A DNA stretch of 61,911 bases from Companilactobacillus pabuli (GTDB lineage: Bacteria; Bacillota; Bacilli; Lactobacillales; Lactobacillaceae), in contig NZ_CP049367.1 in the NCBI RefSeq assembly GCF_014058425.1, positions 1 to 61,911 of the forward strand, written 5' to 3'. How positions within the stretch are numbered: position 1 is the first letter of the stretch; each line of letters begins with the position of its first letter. Below are positions 28,749 to 35,613 of this stretch, piece after piece. A model generated the notes under the pieces. That model was not told where the DNA came from and searched no databases. It was given only the letters and a program-made list of their open reading frames with translations. The position numbers and the translations under genes are program-made.

Positions 28749-29417
28749 TTGAAATATTTTGATGGCAAAAGTGACAACGTTACCATTAATCTTGACTATC
28801 AAGATAAAAGGTATATTTATCGAGGATCTAAAAGAATATTTGACTTTGTTGCAAGCTTATTTGGATTAACTATTTTATCACCTTTATTTCTAATTGTTGC
28901 AATCGCAATAAAAGTGGAAGACCCAAAAGGACCAGTATTTTATTCACAAGTTCGTTTGGGTAAGAAGCAAAGTCCATTTAAAATGTATAAATTTCGTTCG
29001 ATGATTGTTGATGCGGATAAACATTTGAAAGAATTACTGAGTGAAAATGAAGTTGATGGTGCTATGTTTAAAATGAAAGAAGATCCTCGTGTAACTAAAG
29101 TGGGACGATTTATTAGAAAGTATAGTATCGATGAACTTCCACAGTTAGTAAATGTTTTATTGGGAAATATGAGTTTGGTTGGTCCAAGACCACCATTGCC
29201 TCGCGAAGTTGCAGAATATACAGAGTATGATAAGCAGAGATTGGCGGTAAAACCTGGATGCACAGGCTTATGGCAAATTAGTGGACGTAATAATGTAGGA
29301 TTTTCAGAAATGGTTGAATTGGATTTGAGCTATATAAATAAGCGAAGTATCATGTTTGACTTAAGCGTATTGATAAAAACCGTTGCGGTTTTTATTAAAC
29401 CTAACGGTGCATACTAA
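28749..29417 (+). CDS. Undecaprenyl-phosphate sugar-1-phosphate transferase (priming enzyme)
   Basis: 222 aa from a TTG with GGGGGA upstream. One N-terminal membrane segment (about residues 31-55) precedes the catalytic domain with KMYKFRSMIVDAD, SIDELPQLVNVLLGNMSLVG, PRPPLP and GLWQISGRN, typical of polyisoprenyl-phosphate hexose-1-phosphate transferases. It is the short form without the four-helix N-terminus. It starts the EPS repeat unit on the lipid carrier. The sugar (glucose or galactose, less likely another) cannot be told from sequence. Confidence 0.93.
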   Translation: MKYFDGKSDNVTINLDYQDKRYIYRGSKRIFDFVASLFGLTILSPLFLIVAIAIKVEDPKGPVFYSQVRLGKKQSPFKMYKFRSMIVDADKHLKELLSENEVDGAMFKMKEDPRVTKVGRFIRKYSIDELPQLVNVLLGNMSLVGPRPPLPREVAEYTEYDKQRLAVKPGCTGLWQISGRNNVGFSEMVELDLSYINKRSIMFDLSVLIKTVAVFIKPNGAY

Positions 29418-29450
29418 GATAAGCAGATTGATTTATGGAAGGAATATTCA

Positions 29451-29513
29451 ATGAAAATATGTTTAGTAGGTTCTAGCGGAGGGCATCTCATAATTTGGTC
29501 AGTTGGATGTTGA
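29451..29513 (+). pseudogene. First codons of an Alg14-like glycosyltransferase gene cut by deletion
   Basis: AAGGAATA then MKICLVGSSGGHL, the same start as the intact gene at 59150 (MKIALVGSSGGHL), and then out of frame to a stop. Only about 13 codons survive before the sequence changes to the end of a flippase gene. The DNA differs from 59150 at many bases, so it is not a recent copy of it. Confidence 0.8.
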
Positions 29514-30010
29514 CTGATAAGTGGTTACCGGCTGTTCCATATATGCAAATTGCATGTATATTTTTGACGCTATATCCAATTAATATAGTTAATCTTCAGA
29601 CAATATTGGCTGTGGGGAAGAGTAGTATATATTTAAGGCTTAATATTATTAAAAAAGGAATTGGATTTATTACAATTATTTCAAGTATTCCGTTTGGTCC
29701 GTATGCAATGGCTTCAAGTGATATTCTTGTTGGCGTTTTAGCAATATTAACGAATGTTTCTGCCAATAAAAAATTATTTGGTTATTCTTTCTATGAACTA
29801 GGTAAAGATTGCATACCTAATGCAATTATGTCCCTGATTATGTTTTTCAGTGTTCATATTGTTGGATTACTTTATCAAGGGATTTCTAGTACCTTTGGTA
29901 TATTATGTATCCAGATATTAGTTGGAGGAGGAGTATACGTCATATTGTCGATGTTATTAAATTCGTCTGATTTCGAATATCTATTAAGCATTTTGAAAAT
30001 ACGACATTAA
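29486..30010 (+). pseudogene. C-terminal third of an EPS flippase (Wzx/WzxC type)
   Basis: About 173 residues with five membrane segments. SWMLTDKWLPAVPYMQIACI and YPINIVNLQTILAVGKSS are typical of the second half of PST-type flippases. It has no start of its own: it is joined at about 29490 to the alg14-like fragment. A deletion has removed everything between, which would normally be the glycosyltransferase genes, polymerase and most of wzx. This second wzx differs from the one at 2892. Confidence 0.8.
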
Positions 30011-30136
30011 TTATATTTTCTTATGAAAAACATGTGTATATTTACTAATTATTAATTAGCGGTAAGATTGTTCTTGGAACAAGGGAAATATTAGGGAAAA
30101 GATTTTATATGAAGAAATAGTATGGAGGAGTTTATT

Positions 30137-31252
30137 ATGCAGTATCGTCGAAAAAAGCATGCGTTGAGAAACGTTTTTCTATCAGTTATTTTATTGATAG
30201 TTTTGGGTGGAGCAGCTTATGGTATGACACGTTATCGTGGTGTAAAGAATTCAGTTAATAGTTCTTTTAAACCGTCTGGTGTTACAAAAGAACGTGATGT
30301 AAGTAGTGCTTTGAAAAACAAAAAGCCAGTATCTATTCTTTTGATGGGTACCGATACCGGTGCGTTGGGACGTGATTACAAGGGTCGTACGGATAGTATG
30401 ATGGTAATTACATTAAATCCAAGTAAAAATAAAACAACAGTAACAAGTATTCCACGTGATACTGCTGTTAATATACCTGGTTATAAGTCAGTTTCACCAG
30501 CTAAAATTAATGCTGCATATTCCTATGGTCAAACTAAGACGGCAATTAAAACCGTTCAAAAACTTTTGAATATTCCAATTGATTTTTACGCACTTATTAA
30601 TATGGGTGGTATGGAAAAGGTTATTAATCAAGCTAATGGTGTTGATGTAACACCAACTTTAAGCTTTAAGTATGAAGGATTTTCATTTACAAAAGGTGAA
30701 AAGACTCATATGAATGGTAAGAAAGCTTTAGCATATTCACGTATGCGTTATGATGATCCACAAGGTGATTATGGACGTCAAACTCGTCAACGAGCTGTAC
30801 TTACTGCTTTGGTACATAAGAGTAGTTCAGTATCTACGTTATTAAACCAAAGCTTTATTAACTCATTATCTGATCAAACACAAACTGATTTGACATTCGA
30901 TGAATTAACTGCCCTTGCTAAGGATTATAATTCAGTTAGAAAACATACTTCAGAGACTCATTTGCAAGGTAATGGAGAAGAAGTTGCAAAACAAAGTATG
31001 GAAGTTATGAAGGAATCCGAATTACAACGAGTTACAAACTTTATTCGTGAGAATTTAGATTTGCCACATGCTAAGACAGGTAATATTCAGTTTGAGCCTT
31101 CTACACAAAGTTCAACAACAACTAAGTCGGTTCAAGATATCAATAATATTGGTTCACAACGTTCAACCACGGGAACATCCAATAAGAATAGTACTGGAAC
31201 AAATAGTGGTTCTGGTATAAGCAATAGTGGATATTCTAACTCAGGTTATTAA
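30137..31252 (+). CDS. LytR-CpsA-Psr (LCP) family protein
   Basis: 371 aa. A short basic N-terminus and one membrane helix (residues 15-34) precede the LCP domain (about 60-220) with SILLMGTDTGALGRDYKGRTDSMMV and TSIPRDT, whose Asp and Arg bind the polyprenyl phosphate. LCP enzymes attach polymers such as capsule or wall teichoic acid to peptidoglycan. The last 70 residues are Ser/Thr/Asn rich. The start at 30137 has GGAGGAG 6 bases upstream. It is the last gene of this EPS block. Confidence 0.93.
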   Translation: MQYRRKKHALRNVFLSVILLIVLGGAAYGMTRYRGVKNSVNSSFKPSGVTKERDVSSALKNKKPVSILLMGTDTGALGRDYKGRTDSMMVITLNPSKNKTTVTSIPRDTAVNIPGYKSVSPAKINAAYSYGQTKTAIKTVQKLLNIPIDFYALINMGGMEKVINQANGVDVTPTLSFKYEGFSFTKGEKTHMNGKKALAYSRMRYDDPQGDYGRQTRQRAVLTALVHKSSSVSTLLNQSFINSLSDQTQTDLTFDELTALAKDYNSVRKHTSETHLQGNGEEVAKQSMEVMKESELQRVTNFIRENLDLPHAKTGNIQFEPSTQSSTTTKSVQDINNIGSQRSTTGTSNKNSTGTNSGSGISNSGYSNSGY

Positions 31253-31300
31253 TTAAATATCAAGAGCGGTATAAAAATGTAGGAAAATGACGGTTGAAAT

Positions 31301-31515
31301 GGTCCTTTGTCAAATCGTATTGATGAATAGTTTTTGTATGGAAGGCAACCTCATGTAGGTTGTCTTTTTTTTATGCACAAATGAGTCTTATTCTCTTGAG
31401 AAAATGGTCAAGATTTCTAAATCCATAACTGATACGTTTGAGTTTTTTGGGTAGAACATCTAAAGGTATGGATGGTGTCTTTTTGATGTTCTAAAATAGT
31501 TTTATTAATAAATGG
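31301..31515 (-). mobile_element. Joint of two different ISL3-family remnants
   Basis: 31301 begins GGTCCTTTGTCAAATCGTAT, an ISL3-type terminal repeat, followed by a hairpin with a T-run (31344-31372) and, on the minus strand (31371-31449), the transposase end reading RISYGFRNLDHFLKRIRL. From about 31449 to 31515 the sequence is instead the right-end leader of the ISL3 at 13372 (66 bases shared with 14746-14811). So the two elements recombined, leaving only their outer parts. Confidence 0.75.
31344..31372 (+). terminator. Terminator after the EPS assembly block
   Basis: GGCAACCT / AGGTTGTC hairpin with a 5-base loop and eight Ts, inside the ISL3 remnant, 91 bases past the LCP gene; probably the working terminator of that operon now. 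Confidence 0.7.
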
Positions 31516-31689
31516 TTGTTGAAAGATTCTATCCAGCTTTTTGGACGTGATGAGGACGGTTATGGTAACTACGATTATCAATTAACGAGTTATGATTCAA
31601 ATGGAAAACCTCATCCAGCCAAATTTACTGGTACGACAAGCTTAAATATTGGCGAATTATTTGAGAAAAGAAGAGATTTTTTATTATAA
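31516..31689 (+). pseudogene. C-terminal fragment, possibly of a YxeA-family protein
   Basis: An open stretch of 57 codons that begins at the edge of the ISL3 remnant. The part YDYQLTSYDSNGKPHPAKFT resembles the end of YxeA-like small secreted proteins (DUF1093). There is no start region. Family assignment is tentative. Confidence 0.4.
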
Positions 31690-31738
31690 GTTGCGCAACA
31701 AATTGATTAATGACTTCATGGCGTGATATAATTGCATT

Positions 31739-31807
31739 TGCAAAGAGTGAGTAACTTATAGATACACCAAAACCCCCAACGAGTGGAAGTCGTTGAGGGT
31801 TTTTTAG
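31739..31807 (+). ncRNA. Antitoxin RNA (RNA II) of an Fst-type type I toxin-antitoxin locus
   Basis: A promoter TTGATT-18-TATAAT (31703-31732) is followed by about 70 bases ending in a hairpin ACCCCCAACGA / TCGTTGAGGGT (31772-31800) with six Ts. Near its 5' end it holds a direct repeat (AGTGAGT... ATAGATACACC, 31746-31768) found again in the toxin leader at 31909-31932. In the par locus of pAD1 the toxin mRNA and antitoxin RNA converge on a shared terminator with such repeats at both outer ends; this layout is the same. Confidence 0.75.
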
Positions 31808-31835
31808 TGGGCTAAATTGCCTTTTCCTTTTACTT

Positions 31836-31922
31836 TTACTTGCGGTGTTTCCGTTTTAGCCAATCGGTAAACCAAGCGGTTACTAAGCCGACTACAAGTG
31901 GGGCAAAAAGTGAGTTAAACAA
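31836..31922 (-). CDS. Fst/Lpt-like type I toxin peptide (28 aa)
   Basis: Encodes MFNSLFAPLVVGLVTAWFTD then WLKRKHRK: a short membrane helix starting with a Pro-containing APLVVG and ending in Trp and basic residues, the pattern of Fst and Lpt toxins that damage the membrane. The start is TTG; GGGGGGTG lies upstream. Just before it a stem CAATCC/GGATTG can hide the ribosome binding site, as in the fst mRNA. It kills or stops plasmid-free cells. Confidence 0.78.
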   Translation of the reverse strand: MFNSLFAPLVVGLVTAWFTDWLKRKHRK

Positions 31923-32062
31923 ATAGATACACCCCCCAATCCGTTGCAGGATTGTAAGGCAACTTTCTTATTTTATCATAGCCAACTCAAAAAAAATCCA
32001 GTTTTTATATTATAAGAGAAGAAGTAAGTGAACTTCAAAATAAGAAACAGAGAGAATCTTTT

Positions 32063-32197
32063 ATGATAGAAATCTTTATTATATCGATTTTACTGTTTTA
32101 CATAATTCACCAAGTAGAAGAGTTTACATCTTCTATTTTCATAGTAGAGATTATAAAGAATATAGTTCAACTCTTGCCCTTAATTATATTTTTATAA
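32063..32197 (+). CDS. Possible small hydrophobic peptide (44 aa)
   Basis: Starts MIEIFIISILLFYIIHQVEE, nearly all hydrophobic, with AGAGAGAA 8 bases upstream. It lies just outside the toxin-antitoxin locus and converges with a hypothetical gene. The AT-rich setting makes chance reading frames likely, so support is weak. Confidence 0.3.
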   Translation: MIEIFIISILLFYIIHQVEEFTSSIFIVEIIKNIVQLLPLIIFL

Positions 32198-32207
32198 CTT
32201 TATAAAG

Positions 32208-32438
32208 TTATAAAGGCTCTATCCTTCTCATAAATAAAATAGAAGTATGATTCAACAACTTAATATCTGATAACTTGACAGTATTTAACCAAAAAGCCAA
32301 CAGGTCCTCATTATCCGGCTTATCTTGAATAGATTCGTAGTGATTATAATATGCTTCATCAAAATAATTTTGGAAAGATCTAAATATGTAGGCCGATCTA
32401 TTCTCCGGTCTGGCCTTTTTACTTTTTAGCGTCTTCAT
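32208..32438 (-). CDS. Hypothetical protein downstream of repA
   Basis: 76 aa, basic N-terminus (MKTLKSKKARPENRS) and an aromatic-rich middle (YIFRSFQNYFDEAYYNHYES). The ribosome binding site AAAGAGA fits. It has the same orientation as repA and lies beyond the iteron palindrome. No family recognised; related small genes follow rep on other lactobacillus plasmids. Confidence 0.5.
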   Translation of the reverse strand: MKTLKSKKARPENRSAYIFRSFQNYFDEAYYNHYESIQDKPDNEDLLAFWLNTVKLSDIKLLNHTSILFMRRIEPL

Positions 32439-32652
32439 GACAATTCTCTTTATTTCGTTAACTATTGTCGTTTATATAAACTCGTTTTTCTCAAAAGTTG
32501 TGGTCAAAACAGGGTCGTCTAATCCACACCCTTGACCAGTTTAAACATTGATTTCTTTGTGTTTAAAAAAGGAAATTTTCTAATCTTCCCTTTTCGACCT
32601 TTTTATTTTATCTTGCATTAAGTAATCATCAGTTTTCAGATTTGTGTCATCT

Positions 32653-32704
32653 TCCCACAAAGTGTTAAATGTTATATGTTAAATATATTTAACACTTTGT
32701 GGGA
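32653..32704. repeat. Inverted repeat carrying a copy of the replicon 1 repeat
   Basis: TCCCACAAAGTGTTAAAT and its exact complement (32687-32704) flank 16 AT-rich bases, directly past the repA stop. The left part, 32657-32695, is repeated almost exactly (38 of 39 bases) at 34159-34197 near parA. It may serve as repA terminator, partition site or both. Confidence 0.7.
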
Positions 32705-32709
32705 GACAA

Positions 32710-33666
32710 TTAACAAACGAGACTTGTCTGATTCTCAATAGAGCCGTACATTTTTAATAAGTCAAAGCATTCTTGGAAGAAATTTTTAAACGATGTAAAC
32801 ATAACTTTATCCATTGATTCTTGATCATGATACTTTTTACCAACATACAAAATAATTCTAGAAACTTCACGATTGATTCGGTCTTTAATAAATTCATTAG
32901 TTTCAAACATTGTTGCCGTTCTTGCTAGAGGTTCCTTACGATAATTCAGATCTCGATAAACTTTCTTCTTAGCGTTCATAATCAATTTAGCATAGTTAGT
33001 CAGTTTTTTAGCACTTCCGTAAGAAAGACTAACCAAAGTGTCTATTAGGTTTTGAGGCATTCCATATGATAAAAGAGTGCTTTCTTCGGCAGCTATTTCG
33101 ACATTGTCGATATTTTCGTTAATTTTAGAATTATTAGTATTATTAGAACATAATTTCAAGTGATTGAAGTTCAAGTAATTAAGTAGACTATTTGTCTTGT
33201 TCGAAGAAGACTTTTTGTCCGCAGGTGTTGTATCAGCGCTTTCTACTTGTTGAGGAGCATCTGTTGCAACGTCTTTTTTGGAATGACCTAAGAACTTTTC
33301 TTTAATAGCATCAGGCAAAGATGGAAATAATTTGTAAGTTCCGTTAAAGCATTTCTTTCTGAAGATTAATCCTGCTTCAACTAGTTTGTCCATGATTCTT
33401 GAGATAGTTTTAGTTGATTGATTGATCAACTCTGCCAAATCGGAATAAGTGTATACAACGTAGTATCGATTTTCTTTACGATCGAAGAAGTCTTCTCCAT
33501 TTTGGACACTTAAGCCAAGTCGATTATAAATAGCTGAGAAAACTTGAGTTGGATTTCCATTAAGAGATTTGTCTCCTAAATCAATCAATGCAATGTATCC
33601 CTTCGGTTCAACAAAATCTTGTTTAGCTCTCTTCATCGCTTCTTGTAGTGTTTTATCGTTAGACAT
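32710..33666 (-). CDS. repA: RepA_N-family replication initiator, replicon 1
   Basis: 318 aa. Residues 1-120 match the RepA_N domain (FSAIYNRLGLSVQNGEDFFD, YTYSDLAELINQSTKTISRI winged helix). The C-terminal half is the host-specific part. The start at 33666 (MSNDKTL) has AAGGATG 7 bases upstream and is preferred over a start 18 codons earlier. It initiates theta replication; in this family the origin lies inside rep, here probably the Asn/Ser-rich AT segment at about 33100-33220. A terminator hairpin in its leader and a divergent small RNA suggest attenuation control. Confidence 0.92.
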   Translation of the reverse strand: MSNDKTLQEAMKRAKQDFVEPKGYIALIDLGDKSLNGNPTQVFSAIYNRLGLSVQNGEDFFDRKENRYYVVYTYSDLAELINQSTKTISRIMDKLVEAGLIFRKKCFNGTYKLFPSLPDAIKEKFLGHSKKDVATDAPQQVESADTTPADKKSSSNKTNSLLNYLNFNHLKLCSNNTNNSKINENIDNVEIAAEESTLLSYGMPQNLIDTLVSLSYGSAKKLTNYAKLIMNAKKKVYRDLNYRKEPLARTATMFETNEFIKDRINREVSRIILYVGKKYHDQESMDKVMFTSFKNFFQECFDLLKMYGSIENQTSLVC

Positions 33667-33701
33667 ATTATTGTCATCCTTCCATGTTTTTTCATAGAAA
33701 G

Positions 33702-33739
33702 AAAAAAGACTGATGAGCAAATATCCCCACCAGTCTTTT
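33702..33739 (-). promoter_or_regulatory. Attenuator hairpin in the repA leader, replicon 1
   Basis: Read on the minus strand, AAAAGACTG pairs with CAGTCTTTT and is followed by a run of Ts, 36 bases before the repA start. This is a terminator in a leader, so transcription into repA must pass it. The small RNA at 33788-33880 is encoded on the opposite strand just upstream, as in known antisense-induced attenuation systems. Confidence 0.6.
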
Positions 33740-33752
33740 AACGATTAAATAA

Positions 33753-33781
33753 TTGATTTATCTCTGCCTACAATCTATAAT
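33753..33781 (+). promoter_or_regulatory. Strong promoter of the replicon 1 antisense RNA
   Basis: TTGATT (33753-33758), exactly 17 bases, TATAAT (33776-33781). No coding frame follows; a terminated RNA does. Confidence 0.75.
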
Positions 33782-33787
33782 AAGAAT

Positions 33788-33880
33788 TAAAGCAGAGCGT
33801 TAAAAGTAGTGAGTATGTTTGGGATACTCATTGCCGAATCCTTAATCGCTGGTAACAATTAAGGATTCAACGCTTTTTTC
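33788..33880 (+). ncRNA. Putative antisense RNA controlling repA, replicon 1
   Basis: About 93 nt. AGCGTT (33796-33801) pairs with AACGCT (33869-33874) to enclose two hairpins, GAGTAT/ATACTC (33811-33829) and GAATCCTTAAT/ATTAAGGATTC (33836-33868), with six Ts at the end: a three-way junction with built-in terminator. It is opposite in direction to repA and upstream of its leader hairpin. A minus-strand repA transcript starting further upstream would be fully complementary to it. Confidence 0.6.
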
Positions 33881-33891
33881 TTTTATATATA

Positions 33892-33925
33892 TAGTCGTAC
33901 TTTTAAAAAGTGCGACTATTTTTTT
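33892..33925. terminator. Second terminator hairpin upstream of repA
   Basis: TAGTCGTACTTTT pairs with AAAAGTGCGACTA with one mismatch; seven Ts follow on the plus strand. It backs up the terminator of the small RNA. Confidence 0.6.
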
Positions 33926-33984
33926 CTGTCTTAAATATACATTCTGTGAAGCATAAAATCAACAAAAACCTTGATATATCAACA

Positions 33985-34197
33985 ACTCATACATTTAACA
34001 TATAACATTTCACATTTAACATTATATATATAACATAATGTTAAATGTTATGTGTGAAATGTATTTAACATTATGTAAAAGGCTTAACAGAGAGAATCTT
34101 TGATACGATAGCTTTCTTGAAAAATATTTATATAAAAATATCGGTAGTTTAGCCTAGAACAAAGTGTTAAATGTTATATGTTAAATACATTTAACAC
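33985..34197. repeat. Iteron-like AT-rich repeats between repA and parA (replicon 1)
   Basis: Many overlapping copies of TTAACAT/ATGTTAA and TAACATTT on both strands at 33985-34075, and the 39-base repeat at 34159-34197 (ACAAAGTGTTAAATGTTATA...), which matches 32657-32695. A partial inverted copy lies at 35437-35475 past parB. The set encloses both repA and the par genes, as expected for operators and a partition site bound by the ribbon-helix-helix protein. Confidence 0.65.
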
Positions 34198-34282
34198 TAC
34201 TTATACATTGAACCATAAGTGTTATTAACACTTATGGAGAGGTGTGTTAATATTGAAGTATAAAATTATTGGGGGAGCTTTT

Positions 34283-35095
34283 ATGACTGCGAAAGTATTA
34301 TCTTTTTTGAACTTTAAGGGTGGCGTTGGAAAAACAAGTACTACAGCTTTAACAAGTTATAACCTGGCCAAATTAGGTTATAAGGTTTTGGCAATTGATT
34401 TTGATCCTCAGGCTAACTTAACATCTTTATTTTTAAAGACTAAAAGTATCAAAACAAATGATGAAATCATTACAATTGAAACTTCACTTATGACAGCTGT
34501 GAATGATGATCTTGACTTGAAGGATATTGCAATTTCAATCGATGAGAATTTATCATTGATTCCTAACGCAGTGGACTTCAGTATGTATAACCGATACTTG
34601 GATAAGAATATTAAAACTGAGCAGGATAAAGTAGATTTCTTTAAAAATAAGATTGAATCTTTGAAGAAAGATTATGACTTTATTTTTATTGATGTTCCGC
34701 CAACAATTTCGTTGCCAAATGACACTGCATTTAATGCTTGTGATCAGATCATCGTCGTTTTACAAACACAAGAAAGATCATTGTCAGGTGCAGAAGTGTT
34801 AATTGATTATCTACAAAAAACATTGATTGATGATTTTAATTCTGATGTTGATGTCATGGGTATCTTACCTGTTTTGTCAAAACGTAATGCGGCAGTTGAT
34901 GAAGAAATTTTAAATTCAGCCGAATCTGAATTTGGTAAAGATAATATTTTCCAGCATAAAATTATGATCATGGAAAGAATCAAACGTATGGATATGACCG
35001 GTATTACCGATAATAAAAAAGACGTTTGGGACAAAAAGGTACATGCAGCATTTACGGGTGTGGCTAAAGAAATAATCGAAAGGTTAGGTGAATAG
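34283..35095 (+). CDS. parA: ParA partition ATPase, replicon 1
   Basis: 270 aa. Deviant Walker A FLNFKGGVGKTSTT (residue 8), A' AIDFDPQANLT and Walker B FIFIDVPPT identify a type Ib ParA that moves plasmid copies over the nucleoid. The start at 34283 has GGGGGAG 5 bases before it. No helix-turn-helix precedes the ATPase domain, so its operon is regulated by the partner encoded 3 bases downstream. Confidence 0.95.
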   Translation: MTAKVLSFLNFKGGVGKTSTTALTSYNLAKLGYKVLAIDFDPQANLTSLFLKTKSIKTNDEIITIETSLMTAVNDDLDLKDIAISIDENLSLIPNAVDFSMYNRYLDKNIKTEQDKVDFFKNKIESLKKDYDFIFIDVPPTISLPNDTAFNACDQIIVVLQTQERSLSGAEVLIDYLQKTLIDDFNSDVDVMGILPVLSKRNAAVDEEILNSAESEFGKDNIFQHKIMIMERIKRMDMTGITDNKKDVWDKKVHAAFTGVAKEIIERLGE

Positions 35096-35097
35096 TC

Positions 35098-35430
35098 ATG
35101 GGGATGCTGAAACACGATGACAAAAAAATTTCAAAACCAAAGAAATCTACGCTTGAGCGTGGCACCAAGGTTGTCGTTGAGAACCAAGTAAAGAGAAAAG
35201 ATGTCGTTGACATGCCAGACTCTGGTGTTACTTTCCCAGTAAATGTTCGAGTGGATAATCATATTAGAAACAAAATATCGGCTCTGTTGAACCTGGGTAT
35301 GGCGAAATCTCAAAAAGAATTAGTCAAACAGTTGGTTGAGAATGAAATAGACAGATTGCCGGAAAGTGATAAGAGTAGATTTGATAGGATGTTTGAAATT
35401 TTGGAAGAAAAAGATAATATGAAGAACTAA
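35098..35430 (+). CDS. ParB-type ribbon-helix-helix partner, replicon 1
   Basis: 110 aa. A basic, flexible N-terminus (residues 1-45) is followed by FPVNVRVDNHIRNKISALLN and GMAKSQKELVKQLVENEIDR, a ribbon-helix-helix fold. It binds the centromere repeats and stimulates ParA. It starts at 35098 or 35104 (both ATG), directly after parA. Confidence 0.8.
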   Translation: MGMLKHDDKKISKPKKSTLERGTKVVVENQVKRKDVVDMPDSGVTFPVNVRVDNHIRNKISALLNLGMAKSQKELVKQLVENEIDRLPESDKSRFDRMFEILEEKDNMKN

Positions 35431-35436
35431 ATGTTA

Positions 35437-35475
35437 ATAACATTATATATTTAACATTTAACACTTTGTTGAAAG
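35437..35475. repeat. Replicon 1 repeat, inverted partial copy
   Basis: Reads ACAAAGTGTTAAATGTTAAA on the minus strand, the same core as the repeats at 32657 and 34159. It ends the par operon. Confidence 0.55.
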
Positions 35476-35501
35476 ACAACTTAAACCTTCAACATATAAA
35501 A

Positions 35502-35526
35502 AAAGACGTTACTCAGTAACGTCTTT
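35502..35526 (+). terminator. Hairpin after the par operon, replicon 1
   Basis: AAAGACGTTACT and its complement around one base; short T-run. Likely end of the parA-parB transcript. Confidence 0.55.
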
Positions 35527-35613
35527 GGAATGGCCCTTTTTTTTGTCTTTACTAGTTGAATGACAGTGCTAAAGTCTTAATTAGACAGTTAGACAGTGAT
35601 TCGGGGGATAATT

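Noticed and set aside
30122-30137. Start of the LCP gene at 30122
   Set aside because: That ATG is part of the ribosome binding site TATGGAGGAG; the start at 30137 has the proper spacing.
34807-35115. Minus-strand open frame opposite parA1
   Set aside because: It is antisense to well-supported ParA sequence and lacks a ribosome binding site.
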